This document shows, in pieces, positions 23,351 to 33,072 of a DNA stretch of 64,000 bases (the stretch's first letter is position 1; each line of letters opens with the position of its first letter). The notes under the pieces are model-generated. The model was not told where the DNA came from. It worked only from the letters and a program-made list of their open reading frames with translations, and made no database searches. Origin of the DNA: Breviolum minutum Mf 1.05b.01. Taxonomy: Eukaryota; Sar; Dinophyceae; Suessiales; Symbiodiniaceae. The stretch is taken from positions 178,696 to 242,695 of the forward strand of contig DF239279.1 of assembly GCA_000507305.1 (NCBI GenBank). Reading direction: 5' to 3'. The position numbers and the translations under genes were made by a program.

Positions 23351-23788
23351 CAAAATCATCCAAAATCGACAATATTGAAAACTGGGATGAAGTAGTTGGG
23401 ATGATGGTGTTCGCAAAATCCAGGGTTTTGAAGTATATAACTTTATGATTTTTGTAGTGAATACCATCTTTCAAGATACAGGGATAGACTGAGGTATCCC
23501 CCTCTCCAATTCTCTACAAAATCAGCAGCTACTACAAAATCACAAACCAGGAAGGGTATTGAACACCATCGAAATTCATAAAAGAAAAATGCTTTATACA
23601 ATCGCACACCAACCTCTTGAATGGCTGGTTTGACAATAATAAAAGTGCCTCCTACAACATTGTAATCCTTACTGGTAGTAGCCACAGCCTCAAACAAGAA
23701 TACAACCTCTATAAAACAAATGGTTTCTACGGGGGGGTAAGAACCCCTGTGTTTCTCTAGAGGACTTGATGAGATAAAAATGTCTCCT

Positions 23789-24667
23789 TCACCAAAGTTG
23801 CTGGAGAAGCTCCTTGTTCGACAAAGCCGACTTGACGATCTGCTTGGATGGTATGCTGGGGCCCACGTTGCCATCACCCAGCAAGGCTGAAAGCTTTTGA
23901 GATAACTTCTGCACCTTTTCCGGAGTCTCTGGAGCAGTTATGTGTGCAATCTGTGGTTTGCTTGGAGTCGTGGATCTGTGCAAAGTGCCAGGCATAACTA
24001 CCACATTTCGAGCACTGGCTCCTAGGTCTTTTGGTAAGGGTTGTTCTTGTGGAAGCAGAATGGCCAATCTCTCTCCCAAAGTGGCATTTCGCCTCCTTTG
24101 CACATGTGCAATATTCAACTGTTCTGGCGCCGAAGGTATTTGAGCTTGTAGATTCAGTACTGGAGGATTCAGGTCCCAATGAGGTCTATGTACTGGTTCA
24201 ACAGCAGGTCCTTGTTGCACTTGGACTTGTTGCACTTGGACTTGTTGCACCACTCTTGGGCTTGGAATCACATCAGGCTCGGGCCGCTCTACCGGACGTA
24301 CCATGCTGCCTTGCAGTCTCTGTCGTAACTGTCCTGGACGGTGCCGTGGATATGTCATGGCGACATGTTGTACCCTTGGAACCGACACCGGTTGACTTTC
24401 TGATCGACCAATGCGACCTGCACGACCTCCACCAGACTCTCGTTCCTCTCGTATCTCTCGTACCTCTCGACGAAAGATGTGTCGAAGTTGGGTGTCAAAA
24501 AGACTCGGAGCTCGCGTATCTTCATCCCATCCTGGCCTTTCGAAAGGCTGCCGTTTCGGTTTCGATTCAGGCCGCCGACTTTGTCTTCGCCCCCTTGGTG
24601 CACCTCGACCTCTTTGCCGAGGAGCAGCACCACGTGGACGTGGAGCACTCATAGCTCGCCGCTCCAT
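23789..24667 (-). CDS. Arginine/proline/glutamine-rich disordered protein, N-terminal exon
   Basis: A 292-codon open frame begins MERRAMSAPRPRG. The first about 60 residues are extremely Arg/Gly/Pro-rich (RQRGRGAPRGRRQSRR), resembling RGG-type RNA-binding tails. Residues about 70-85 form a charged helix (HIFRREVREIREERE). A 15-bp tandem repeat at about 24185-24250 encodes VQQVQ repeats. No folded domain was recognised. The frame stops just after ELLQQLW, but a GT donor (CTTTG|GTGAAG) overlaps that stop, so the exon probably splices onward and the stop may not be real. An RNA-associated role is only an inference from composition. Confidence 0.55.
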   Translation of the reverse strand: MERRAMSAPRPRGAAPRQRGRGAPRGRRQSRRPESKPKRQPFERPGWDEDTRAPSLFDTQLRHIFRREVREIREERESGGGRAGRIGRSESQPVSVPRVQHVAMTYPRHRPGQLRQRLQGSMVRPVERPEPDVIPSPRVVQQVQVQQVQVQQGPAVEPVHRPHWDLNPPVLNLQAQIPSAPEQLNIAHVQRRRNATLGERLAILLPQEQPLPKDLGASARNVVVMPGTLHRSTTPSKPQIAHITAPETPEKVQKLSQKLSALLGDGNVGPSIPSKQIVKSALSNKELLQQLW

Positions 24668-24976
24668 GGGTTCTTAGCGGCTTAGCATCATTGGCCAATG
24701 CCGAACATCCAGTGGTTCCATGGCTTTTCCCATGAGAATTTTCTGATTTCACTGTTTGACCTGTCCATGTCTATGTGCCATTATGTGCCTGTACATGTTG
24801 ATGTTGCTAAGCAGTCACACCAGTCACTACTACCCTTTATGAAGATTGGCAAATCTCAGCATTCCAGGAGAAAAGAACTTTGGAAACAATGACATATTAA
24901 AGTACGGACATCGCAGAAGACAATCTGATGAAACTGCACTTCAAGAATGAAATGAATATCGATACGGCATCTGTAC

Positions 24977-25042
24977 CTGATTCGGATCCATTTGCTGTGC
25001 GAGACAGACGCTTGCCATTTGTCATGAAAGTCCAACACCTCA
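24977..25042 (-). CDS. Internal exon, unidentified
   Basis: A 66-nt exon between CATTATTGCAG and donor GTACAG reads EVLDFHDKWQASVSHSKWIR. Both splice sites are good. The opposite strand is also open here, but lacks splice support. Confidence 0.42.
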
Positions 25043-25506
25043 CTGCAATAATGCTTGAGATTGAGATTCGATACGGCAAGTCGCGGCATTTTGCTGAAAG
25101 ACTAGGGCAAGAAGAATTCCTCACTGCCAGCCGGCTGTTCTCCATCAGCTCATGACGTGTAAGGTCTCCATGCTGTCTGAGCTCCTAGTGTACTGCTGTA
25201 CCTTGTGAAATCTTGTGAATAGGTTACATCTGCACTAGATTGCCCTGTGCCACCTGCTCGCACCATTGCTTGCATGATCTATTGATGAAATGAAGAAAAT
25301 GTGATGTTGGCCTCCAAAAGCTAAAGCTTTGGAAACTCCAGCAGGGAGACCCAGCTTTGGTGATCAGATTCTATACATTACAGCATGTATCCTTCTGATA
25401 ACATAATTCGTGATATCATGAATGAAAGGTAATAAATGGAATAATAGTAATAAACCCGCCAGTACATCACCTTCAATTTCAAATACATTTTCTCAACGGA
25501 CTCGGT

Positions 25507-25782
25507 TCACACAATGCAGCTCGCATCGTGGAGAGGGCAAAATCGCTGCCTCGCTGCCCGATAGCTTGGCAACACTTTCTCGGGGCCAACCTCCACCATT
25601 CCAAGGCAACAAGGACTGCGAAAGGATCTATGGCCATCCATGGCGTGCCGCCCCTCCTGTCTGGTAGTTGATTCCATGTAGACCGGGTAAGCTGTCAGCT
25701 TCATGGGGAGTGCTCCACCTTTACTTGCCATTTGTCCACCTTTGCATGCTCCAGATCAAGTTCCATCATAGTCAAACCTGTT
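25507..25782 (-). CDS. Candidate exons between TRM13 and the next gene
   Basis: The exon 25725-25782 follows CTACATTTTCAG and reads TMMELDLEHAKVDKWQ with donor GTAAAG. A second acceptor, ATCCTTTCGCAG, opens an exon with two readable frames (LVALEWWRLAPRKCC or GMVEVGPEKVLPSYRAARQ), ending near 25507. They may form the C-terminus of the TRM13 gene if its frame stop at 26028 is bypassed by splicing (AACAAG|GTGCAT), or a separate small gene. Confidence 0.35.
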
Positions 25783-26027
25783 CTGAAAATGTAGACTGTG
25801 CAAAAGGTTGAGTGTGCTTTTTTTTTACAAATACAATTGATTTGATCATGTCGGATGACACGAAAAAAAATGGGTTGATATGGGTTGTATATCTTGGAAT
25901 AGAAGCTAAAATCAAATCCATTCAGACTCCCATCGACCAAGTCCAGTTTCTAAGAGAGATCCACCATGTAAAGATCATTCTGAATTGAGAAATTAATATC
26001 TAAAGAAAAAAACACATGTCACATGAG

Positions 26028-27144
26028 TCATATGCACCTTGTTGACACCATTCCATGTGGGCGAAGGTCCAAAGCTACACCATTGATTTGCAACAATGCA
26101 TCCCGGGCAAATCCAATGGCCTCCACCACACGTTCAGCTTCAAGGCTTCCAAAATCTCCTGTGGCCAATGCTCTCTTCACTCCTTCAGTTGACCCAGCAA
26201 TCAAACAACGATTTTGAGGAGATTTGGAAGAAGGCACGAAAGCCACTTCGATGGATGAGGGGAAAAGATTCTGCAATAAGTTTGAACGTGCTTGTTGTAA
26301 AGCATCCTCAAAGAGTTCTGCCATCTTCACTTGTTTCTCAGTCATGCGGCTGGCCTGTGCACCAGCTGTGGTACGCCACGCAACACAGGGAGTGCAAATA
26401 CCCAGCAGAGACATCAGGGAAGTAGTGCTCTCCCCAGTGAGTTTGCGCAAATATGGATCTTCTGAATGGATGTCAGAATACGTGTGCCTATCTTCAATTG
26501 CGCCAATTTTGTGCATGCAGCATGTCGCAATGACAGCTCCAATAACATCAACCTTCGTTGAAGAGCTGTCACTTTGACACCAGCGACGTAACAATTTCAA
26601 TGCCAAGTCAGTGCCAGTTCCACAGAGATGCTTTGCTATCACTACAACTTGGCTGATGCCATTCTGCTCCAAGAGGGGCTCAATCTCTCGACTTGCATCT
26701 AAATCTCCCACATCACCAGTCACACGTAGAACGCGAGCACGATATTCCTCCGGAAGCCGTCCTTCCACTTGCATAGGTTCAGGAGGTAAGGTGTGGTCAA
26801 TCAGCATCGCATGACCGCCCAAAAGTAATGCTGCGAGCAGGGCTAAGCTCCCGTTTCCAGCTCCAATATCCACAACTGCCAAGCCTTTTCCAACATTTGG
26901 TGCTAAAGCCCAAACCTTTGCAAGGATTGACCATTCCTGTTCCAAATACTTCTCTTGATACTTGGGAGGCCGGTCGATCATCGTTGACAGAATATCCAAG
27001 CCAAGAGGAGGGGCAAAAACTGCTGGAAGTGTGCGATAAGGATGTTCCACCTCCAGAACTGAAGCTGCTTGCAACAGAGCCGCCTCCACCTCTTCTTCCG
27101 TAGGATGTTTCACTTTCTGCTCTTTCTCACTAGCATCTACAGGC
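26028..27144 (-). CDS. TRM13: TRM13-type tRNA 2'-O-methyltransferase, main exon
   Basis: An uninterrupted frame of about 370 codons. The Rossmann SAM-binding motif is VVDIGAGNGSLALLAAL (about residues 90-106), and the family hallmark VVIAKHLCGTGTDLALKLL is followed by GAVIATCCMHK. In TRM13 proteins these positions read KHLCG.ATDL and CCHH (established knowledge), so a tRNA position-4 ribose methyltransferase is the best match. The exon begins after GTGTGTGTGGACAG at 27145-27147 with one base completing a codon, so an upstream exon exists. The N-terminal CHHC/CCCH zinc fingers usual in TRM13 are not in this exon and were not found nearby. The frame ends with a stop at 26028-26030 or splices at AACAAG|GTGCAT just before it. 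Confidence 0.78.
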
Positions 27145-27754
27145 CTGTCCACACACAGCCAAAGATCATGTAAAGAGTACGATTTCGTGCAAATATGAAA
27201 ACGTCAACTCAAGGCAATGGCAGGGCCTTGATGTTGGAAGCTCCAAGCCAGGTAGTACTTCCTGAAGAGCCTCGAAAGGAGTGTTTAGCAGGTTTAACAC
27301 AAGCAGGCAACCTACATGTTTACCCAAGCCTGAAGAACTTGATGAACGGCTCGCAATTCCCGAGTCCGCGCTTTGTCATGTGCAAGACCTCATACCAACT
27401 CATGGTGTTTGGATGTTTCCAACCTATCATCGTCTTGAGGCACTAGGGCTGAGAATTGTCGGTAAAAGAGTCTTCCAGTGGTGAATTTTGATTTTTAAAA
27501 AATCCTACGTACATTCAAATTTATGGCTCAAACATGGCCTTAGAGCCTTCAAGCAAGACGTGCCCCAAAGCGCATGAGAGTGGAGCCATGAGTAAATATG
27601 AATCTTTGACAGGACAATACTACGAAATGATCTAAGCTCTGTGAAATAGATCCAGAAAGAAAACACGATTTTTAAACTTCAAATCGGGTCTGATAAGCTC
27701 TGTCATCAAGTAGATTTCGTTTGAAAATTCCACTAAAAAAGGCATCCCTTGGAC

Positions 27755-28187
27755 CCTGACCCAACCCGTTGACACCGAGGCAACCGGACGAATCTTGGCC
27801 CGTTCTTGCCGCTTCTCCCGGCGTCGCGAGGCCACCGAGGCCTTGGCCTCAAATTCCTCAAACAGTTGGAACGGCGGCTGAAATGATGTTGTGGTGGTGG
27901 TTGCCCCATACCTAGCAATCAAGGATATATATATATATATGATATATCATCTTCCTAAGAATGTGCGAAAAATAGGATCCATGTTTGAAACCTACCAACC
28001 TCAAGGATTATCAATTGAGGTATTTGATTTGGCTGTCCTGACCACCATCGTCTTGGCCAAGGAAGCCCTCAAAGGAGAGACCCGGCAGCCAGTCCTGCTG
28101 GAAGTCTCCCGATGTGAAAACATCCCCAGGCTTGCAATATTTGGTCTCACATAGGTCCTCTACATCATCAGGAGTATCATCAGCCAT
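27755..28187 (-). CDS. Unidentified protein with acidic N-terminus; start preceded by spliced-leader relict
   Basis: The first exon runs from the ATG at 28187 and reads MADDTPDDVEDLCETKYCKP, then LPGLSFEGFLGQDDGGQD, to a stop at 28011; the true donor is before it (GATG|GTGGTC or a GA donor). A second exon starts at 27877 after CAACATCATTTCAG, or at an acceptor about 35 nt earlier, and ends at 27755 with GTCAGG|GTCCAA. It reads FQLFEEFEAKASVASRRREK, RQERAKIRPVASVSTGW. The gene may continue into the region upstream of TRM13 or even be its 5' part; no zinc-finger pattern supports that. No family recognised. Confidence 0.52.
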
Positions 28188-28202
28188 TCCCCCTTGAGCC
28201 AA
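28188..28202 (-). promoter_or_regulatory. Relict of the dinoflagellate spliced leader just before a start codon
   Basis: The minus strand reads TTGGCTCAAG, then GGGGA, then ATG. The ten bases equal the 3' end of the conserved dinoflagellate spliced leader, which ends TTTTGGCTCAAG (established knowledge). Only the last ten match exactly; the bases before (CCAACCC) are diverged. Confidence 0.5.
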
Positions 28203-28471
28203 GGGTTGGAGCTTCTAGAGGATATGTTTGCACCTCCGCGCCTCCATCTACCAAAAATCAGCACCAGTCACAATGACTGGATCTGTCTAGGTAAACGAAT
28301 GATAGTGTGGTCATGGGTCATGAGCTTCATCGTCATTGCGGTATGGATGCATAGCATGGATTTTACGAGTCTCTGTTAAGCTTCACAACTTAAAGGGTGA
28401 ATAGTTAAATCCAACGCAGCAATTCTCCCAAACGCCAAAGGTTTCGGACTTTGCCAATCCTTTTTTTCCAT

Positions 28472-28642
28472 TTATTCCGCAACCTCCAAGTGCGGCCGGC
28501 GTTCCGGTGGCCTGCCGGGCAGCCCAAACATGCATGGAAAAGCTCTTCTCGCTCCTATGTATGTTTCTGAAACAGGCCAGCAGCGCGGCGGACAAGCAAC
28601 TAGCAATCTGCCAGCTCCCTTGGCGTAGCCATCGATTAGAAC
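28472..28642 (-). CDS. Candidate terminal exon, unidentified
   Basis: After TTTGTCCTTTCAG the minus strand reads 56 codons to a stop: VLIDGYAKGAGRLLVACPPR, then FGLPGRPPERRPHLEVAE. Adjacent plus-strand frames are also open (for example 28507-28773), so strand choice rests on the cluster orientation and the acceptor. Confidence 0.38.
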   Translation of the reverse strand, partial: VLIDGYAKGAGRLLVACPPRCWPVSETYIGARRAFPCMFGLPGRPPERRPHLEVAE

Positions 28643-28814
28643 CTGAAAGGACAAACGCTCGAGAGGAAAACCGGCTTCTGAAGGCAGTTTGGATGTTCTT
28701 GGAAGCAAATGCAAAAAAGGAGAAGAAATTTGGTACATCAAAGAGCAAGAGTCACCACCATCGAGGTCGCTAGCAGCTGCAGCAACAAAAGGCAAAAAGC
28801 AACCACAGCAACTG

Positions 28815-28850
28815 CAACAGCAACAACAACAACAACAACAACAACAACAA
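28815..28850. repeat. (CAA)n microsatellite
   Basis: About twelve CAA units, preceded by CAG-containing units. The poly-Gln (plus) and poly-Cys (minus) reading are side effects. Confidence 0.9.
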
Positions 28851-28882
28851 GCGCGTACTTCTAGAAAGCCGGTCATTCCAAT

Positions 28883-29330
28883 TTAAGCCTGTGACCCAGG
28901 ATCCACAGTCTTCTGAGATGTCAAGAAGCTGTCGGTCTTGTGCGGACAACCTCTGATAGAGTTTGAAATGTGGATCTGAAGGCAACCACTTCGATAACAC
29001 AGGGTAGAATCTCGCTTCAACACATCCAGGCCTAACCCAACCTTGCCAGACTTCTTCGGCCTCTCATGACACTTCTTCGACATTTTAGAAAATAACATCT
29101 TCAAATCAATGCCGAGCCTCGATGACCGTGCCCGCTTGCAAAAATGCGATGGCAGGTGCCTGCACGTCTGCTGAGGTTTGTGAAAAACAACGAAACACCA
29201 CACAAGGTCCCACCTGGACAGATGCCTTCATGCGAACAGGGACATGTGGCTCGAACACCTTGGTCCAAAGGTAGCACATGATAGTCAACATGTTCCGTGG
29301 TACTGTTAAATCATGGAGTGATGTGATCAA
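28883..29330 (-). CDS. Candidate exons, unidentified
   Basis: Two minus-strand frames overlap. One contains MLTIMCYLWTKVFEPHVPVR and a possible donor GTGGGA after ASVQ. The other, entered after TTTTTCACAAACCTCAG, reads HFCKRARSSRLGIDLKML, KMSKKCHERPKKSGK with donor GTTGGG. A single intron of 43 nt would join them, but this is unproven. Confidence 0.3.
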
Positions 29331-29958
29331 GTCAGGACATACAAAGTAGATGTCTCATAACTCATAACCGTTCATCAAATTTCACTCCGGCATCGCTATG
29401 TTCGCGCTTCTGTCGTTCTTGATGCAAGGATCAGACAACCCGAAACCAGCGAGGTTCGCACTCCTCCAACCTTCAAAGTGGTTCAGGGTGCTGACCCCGT
29501 GCGGAAAGCAAGCATTGTCTTGTTGTTCACTGACCACTGAAAAAAATGGCAAACCTCTCAGACCGACCTACCAAATGACACATCCTCTACCCCATCTTCA
29601 TCACATCAATCAAACTGCCAAAAAATACGCTCAACCCATGCCAATGCAGAAAAAAGACCACCAGAAGCTTGTTCATCATAATCATAAGGATCAATCAACT
29701 ACAAAAGCATGCTCATGTTTTTTTGGTTTCCATATGCTCCCATCAGTTCCAGCTAGGTAGCAATATGCCCAAGCTTACAGCTTTGCCATCTTGCAATACC
29801 TTGGTCGACATAACCAAGGTCTATCACTCTATTGTTATCTCAAGGCCTGAGGGCCAAACCCAAGCATCACAATCCTCAGACCTAGGTCTAAGAATTAGAA
29901 ATGGTTGCTTGCTGCTTGCTAGTTGATGTTCTCTATACCACGAATTTGTAGGAAGGTT

Positions 29959-30395
29959 TTATACATCCCGGGTTTGGTGCAGGATTTCTTCAACGGCACT
30001 ATGATTGGTAAAAAAATGAAATTGAATGGGGAGTTTCACTGTTCCATTTGAGGTATGCGTATATTCATCACTGTGATCGCCCGATCCTTGACCGGGAAAG
30101 CACGCGGGAGGACGTAGGTGCCAACTTGTTTCATTTAAGACAGGAGTAGTATAGCGGCTGTAGCTCATCACATCACCACCGTGGAACCACCAAAGCACCA
30201 CCAAACGGAACGTCTCACACAAAAATTCGGTTTGGACATCGCAATGGTTGGTCGCCCTGCGCGCATTTTATAGGCAAAGTCTTTCTTTAGCTTGTAGGTT
30301 CTTTCCCCCTGAAACTTCCGCACCAAGCTCGCCCAGGAACTACTGGTATAAATGGATGATGGTTGCTTCAAAAAAATTAGGCAATGTAGGTGCAT
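29959..30395 (-). CDS. Candidate exons, unidentified
   Basis: Minus-strand stretches LVRKFQGERTYKLKKDFAYK (after TTCCTGGGCGAG) and SYSRYTTPVLNETSWHL are protein-like but lie in different frames without a proven join. No motif recognised. Confidence 0.28.
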
Positions 30396-30618
30396 TGCTA
30401 GACATTATTCATCTGACCCATCTGGCTGACCCACCAGTTGAAACGCATGCCGCATACTCTCACTTCTGAGGAAATCTTCCACCCAAGAAAGGGCACAAGT
30501 AAAACACTCGCCAGCCTAAAATCTTGCCTCATTTTCGGTTTCACGCGCATCCTATTGCAAAGGAAGCTAGACTTGGAGGGACCGATCTTTGTGCGGACGC
30601 CATATGCAGCAAACGTAT

Positions 30619-31260
30619 CTAGAGACTCCAACTGTCACCGCCACACGCTGCAAGACCCCAGGTAACTACGGATCCATCGTCCAGAATCGCAGCAAAGGCC
30701 TTACCTGTGGCTTGAATCTGCTGGACACCCCTGAGCTGATCTTTAAGTGCCGAACTGTCACCGCCACAGTCTTGATGACCCCAGGTAGCAACGGATCCAT
30801 CTTCCAGAATCGCGGCAAATGCATTATTTGTGGCACGAATCTTCTGCACACTCTTGACCTGATCTCGAACTGCTGAACTGTCACCGCCACAATCCGGATG
30901 ACCCCAGGTAACGACGGATCCATCTTCCAGTATCGCAGCAAAGGCCATACTTGTGGCTTGAATCTGCTCCACACCCTTCAGCTGATCTTGAACTGCCGAA
31001 CTGTTCCCGCCATAGCTTGCATTCCCCCAGGTCACAACGGATCCATCTTCCAGCAGTATTGCAGCAAAGGGGGCAAAGTTTGCACAGGCGCACAGGCCAT
31101 ACGACACTGGCACCAAGAAGGATATCACTACAGAGAGCCACAGGTAGGGCCTTTGCTGCAATACTTGCCAGATGCTGCATGAGCAATTGATCGTCTGGAC
31201 CTCCAATTGGTCCTTGGGTGGCCAATTGGAGGTCCAGACGATCAATTGATCCTGCAACAT
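30619..31260 (-). CDS. RCC1-like repeat segment (AILEDGSVVTWG repeats)
   Basis: A 213-codon open frame contains four copies of a roughly 51-residue repeat with the core FAAILEDGSVVTWG and a QDQLKGV.QIQAT linker, each about 153 nt. Such repeats form RCC1/HERC-type beta-propeller blades and recur in large families in Symbiodiniaceae genomes (established knowledge). The frame starts inside an inverted duplication, and its first 40 codons (MLQDQLIVWTSNWPPKDQLE) are read through the duplicated spacer, so the 5' end is unreliable. A hydrophobic stretch LWLSVVISFLVPVSYGLC precedes the first repeat and comes from the duplicated part. The last repeat is cut short at TWGLAACGGDS by a TAG. Confidence 0.6.
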   Translation of the reverse strand: MLQDQLIVWTSNWPPKDQLEVQTINCSCSIWQVLQQRPYLWLSVVISFLVPVSYGLCACANFAPFAAILLEDGSVVTWGNASYGGNSSAVQDQLKGVEQIQATSMAFAAILEDGSVVTWGHPDCGGDSSAVRDQVKSVQKIRATNNAFAAILEDGSVATWGHQDCGGDSSALKDQLRGVQQIQATGKAFAAILDDGSVVTWGLAACGGDSWSL

Positions 31261-31459
31261 CTGGCAAGTATTGCAGCAAAGGCCCTACCTGTGGCTCTCT
31301 GTAGTGATATCCTTCTTGGTGCCAGTGTCGTATGGCCTGTGCGCCTGTGCAAACTTTGCCCCCTTTGCTGCAATACTGCTGGAAGATGGATCCGTTGTGA
31401 CCTGGGGGAATGCAAGCTATGGCGGGAACAGTTCGGCAGTTCAAGATCAGCTGAAGGGT
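30973..31459. repeat. Near-perfect inverted duplication, arms of about 238 bp around an 11-bp spacer
   Basis: The left arm 30973-31210 and right arm 31222-31459 are reverse complements, with about three mismatches by eye, all near the inner ends. The spacer is TCCTTGGGTGG. The right arm ends exactly at the single N at 31460. The arms carry one RCC1-like repeat plus the hydrophobic stretch. This may be a real palindrome or an assembly or library foldback chimera. Confidence 0.85.
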
Positions 31460-31461
31460 NC

Positions 31462-31850
31462 CCTACCTGTGGCTTGAATCTGGAGCACTCCCTTGAGCTG
31501 ATCTCGAACTGCCGACGTCACCACCATTGTTACAACCATAGTCTGCATCACCCCAGGTAACGATGGCGCTATCTCCATGACACCACAAAGCAAAGGCACC
31601 TCCTGCTGCTGCCCCTGTTGCTGCCTGGTTGAAGTACCAGAGCTGTAAGGCACTCTCCGTCCTCTATCTCTGCTTCTTCTAAGGTTTGCTCAACATTGAC
31701 TAAGACTCGATTCTTGGCAGTGACAAGTTTGAGGTACTTTTTCCCAAAGGCTCGTTGGGCTTTTATCCTTACATCTTGAACCGTGGAAGAAGGCGGAAGT
31801 GTCAGAAGTTCAGGATTCCCATTCAGCAAAGCTACTTTTACTTGAAACAT
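31462..31850 (-). pseudogene. Ubiquitin-like N-terminal domain followed by a frameshifted RCC1-like repeat
   Basis: The ATG at 31850 opens MFQVKVALLNGNPELLTLPP, VQDVRIKAQRAFGKKYLKL and LTALVLQP, a ubiquitin-like fold that precedes RCC1-like repeats in this dinoflagellate family. After about 75 residues the frame leaves the expected sequence. The next unit, FALWCHGDSAIVTWGDADYG, is in a second frame, and SAVRDQLKGVLQIQATG is in a third. Two small shifts in about 150 nt, next to the N at 31460, indicate a decayed copy, sequencing error, or very small introns I could not place. With the segment at 30619-31260 this would be one UBL-RCC1 gene, role unknown (the family is often loosely compared with HERC ligases, but no HECT domain is seen). 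Confidence 0.55.
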
Positions 31851-32666
31851 CCGGGACGTTGACCACTCAAAACATCAGCAATGAATCTCTACTACAGACT
31901 TTGAGCCCAGGCCATACCTCTGTGGTTAACGGCATCTGGGTAAATTCCATTCAAAAGCAGGAGTTTCACAGAGTTCCCATCAACGAGATCCCAAAATCCT
32001 TTTGGTAAAATTCCCCCACAAATTCAACTCCCAGGGGGACATTTTCTTGGGGTTGAATTTTGTGTGGGAAGATCATTTCCTTGTACAGCCCGGAAGGTTT
32101 GCTGAGGGAATGAAACAGTTGTTTGGATGCCGGTGAAAATTTGGCGGGCAGGCAAATTCAAAAGTCTAAGTCATCGGCACATCTCTTGCCTGCTTTTCTG
32201 CATCAGCCAATCGCACCCATCCTGCACTCTTGAAACCGAATCCAAATGGAAATCTGCAACACAAATCCTCAGATCAATCTGATGCATTCAATATCTGACT
32301 CATCTGGATCCTTGTTTCATCTCAGCAATCTCCACAATCTCACCAGCCTCCAGACTCCGAAGTCAACAAAGTGTAAACTCAATTTGCCAAGCACAACCCA
32401 CAGGAAGAACATCCGCCTCCAGAAAGGCTACTGAGGGTGCATTCAAACTTGGCGCTTTTCGAACCTCAAAAAAACAGCCGTTTTAACATCGGCAGTTTTG
32501 GGGGGTTCCGTTTTAAGGTCCATGTTTTTCCTGTGAGGTCAGTTGATGTATAGTAAATCTATGCAAATCTCATGGGAAACTAAGAGGCATGCAGTCACCC
32601 GAGGTTGATAAACAACTCGAATCCTTGGAAGAGGTGTTTTTTTCGTGAAAATTTGAAAGGCCATGA

Positions 32667-33025
32667 CTATTGGTGAGACTTTTCGAGATGGAGCTGAGTT
32701 TTGATCCACTTTGGAATTGTACCATTGGAACTTGCTCTGATTTCTTTGATCTCCTGAATATCATGGGTCAAGAGCCAATGAGTCAAACAATTGATTGAAG
32801 CAAGGCATTCAACAAAGATTTGAGAATCATCATTGAAAACATCACATGTTTTCATATGCTTCTCAGGGTGTCCTACTCTAAATACATGGCAGTTTGTGCA
32901 TGTTGTTACTATGACGTGTTCTGGCATATCATGGCCCTTATGACTTCGACCCTCTCCTTTGGCTTGGATGCTTCAGCTACAGGCTTAGGCGCTGGAGAGA
33001 TTGTTTTGTCTGTCTTACCTGCCAT
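32667..33025 (-). CDS. Small unidentified gene with clear 5' end
   Basis: The ATG at 33025 starts MAGKTDKTISPAPKPVAEAS, KPKERVEVIRAM, a Lys/Pro-rich start. A later exon after GACCCATGATATTCAG reads EIKEIRASSNGTIPKWIKTQ and ends in a stop at 32667. Between them, frame CPEHVIVTTCTNCHVF may be coding or intronic. An excellent pyrimidine-rich AG lies 21 nt before the ATG. Confidence 0.45.
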
Positions 33026-33046
33026 TGCAACTCGGCACAGCAAAAT

Positions 33047-33072
33047 CTAAAAAACAAAAAAAACAGGAAACC
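33047..33072 (-). promoter_or_regulatory. Probable trans-splice acceptor
   Basis: The minus strand reads CCTGTTTTTTTTGTTTTTTAG, followed by a 21-nt leader and the ATG at 33025. The long T-tract and short leader fit a spliced-leader addition site (inference). Confidence 0.5.

Noticed and set aside
31207-31560. Plus-strand frame encoding the RCC1-like repeat
   Set aside because: It is the inverted copy of the minus-strand repeat in the palindrome, cut by the N; not taken as an independent gene.
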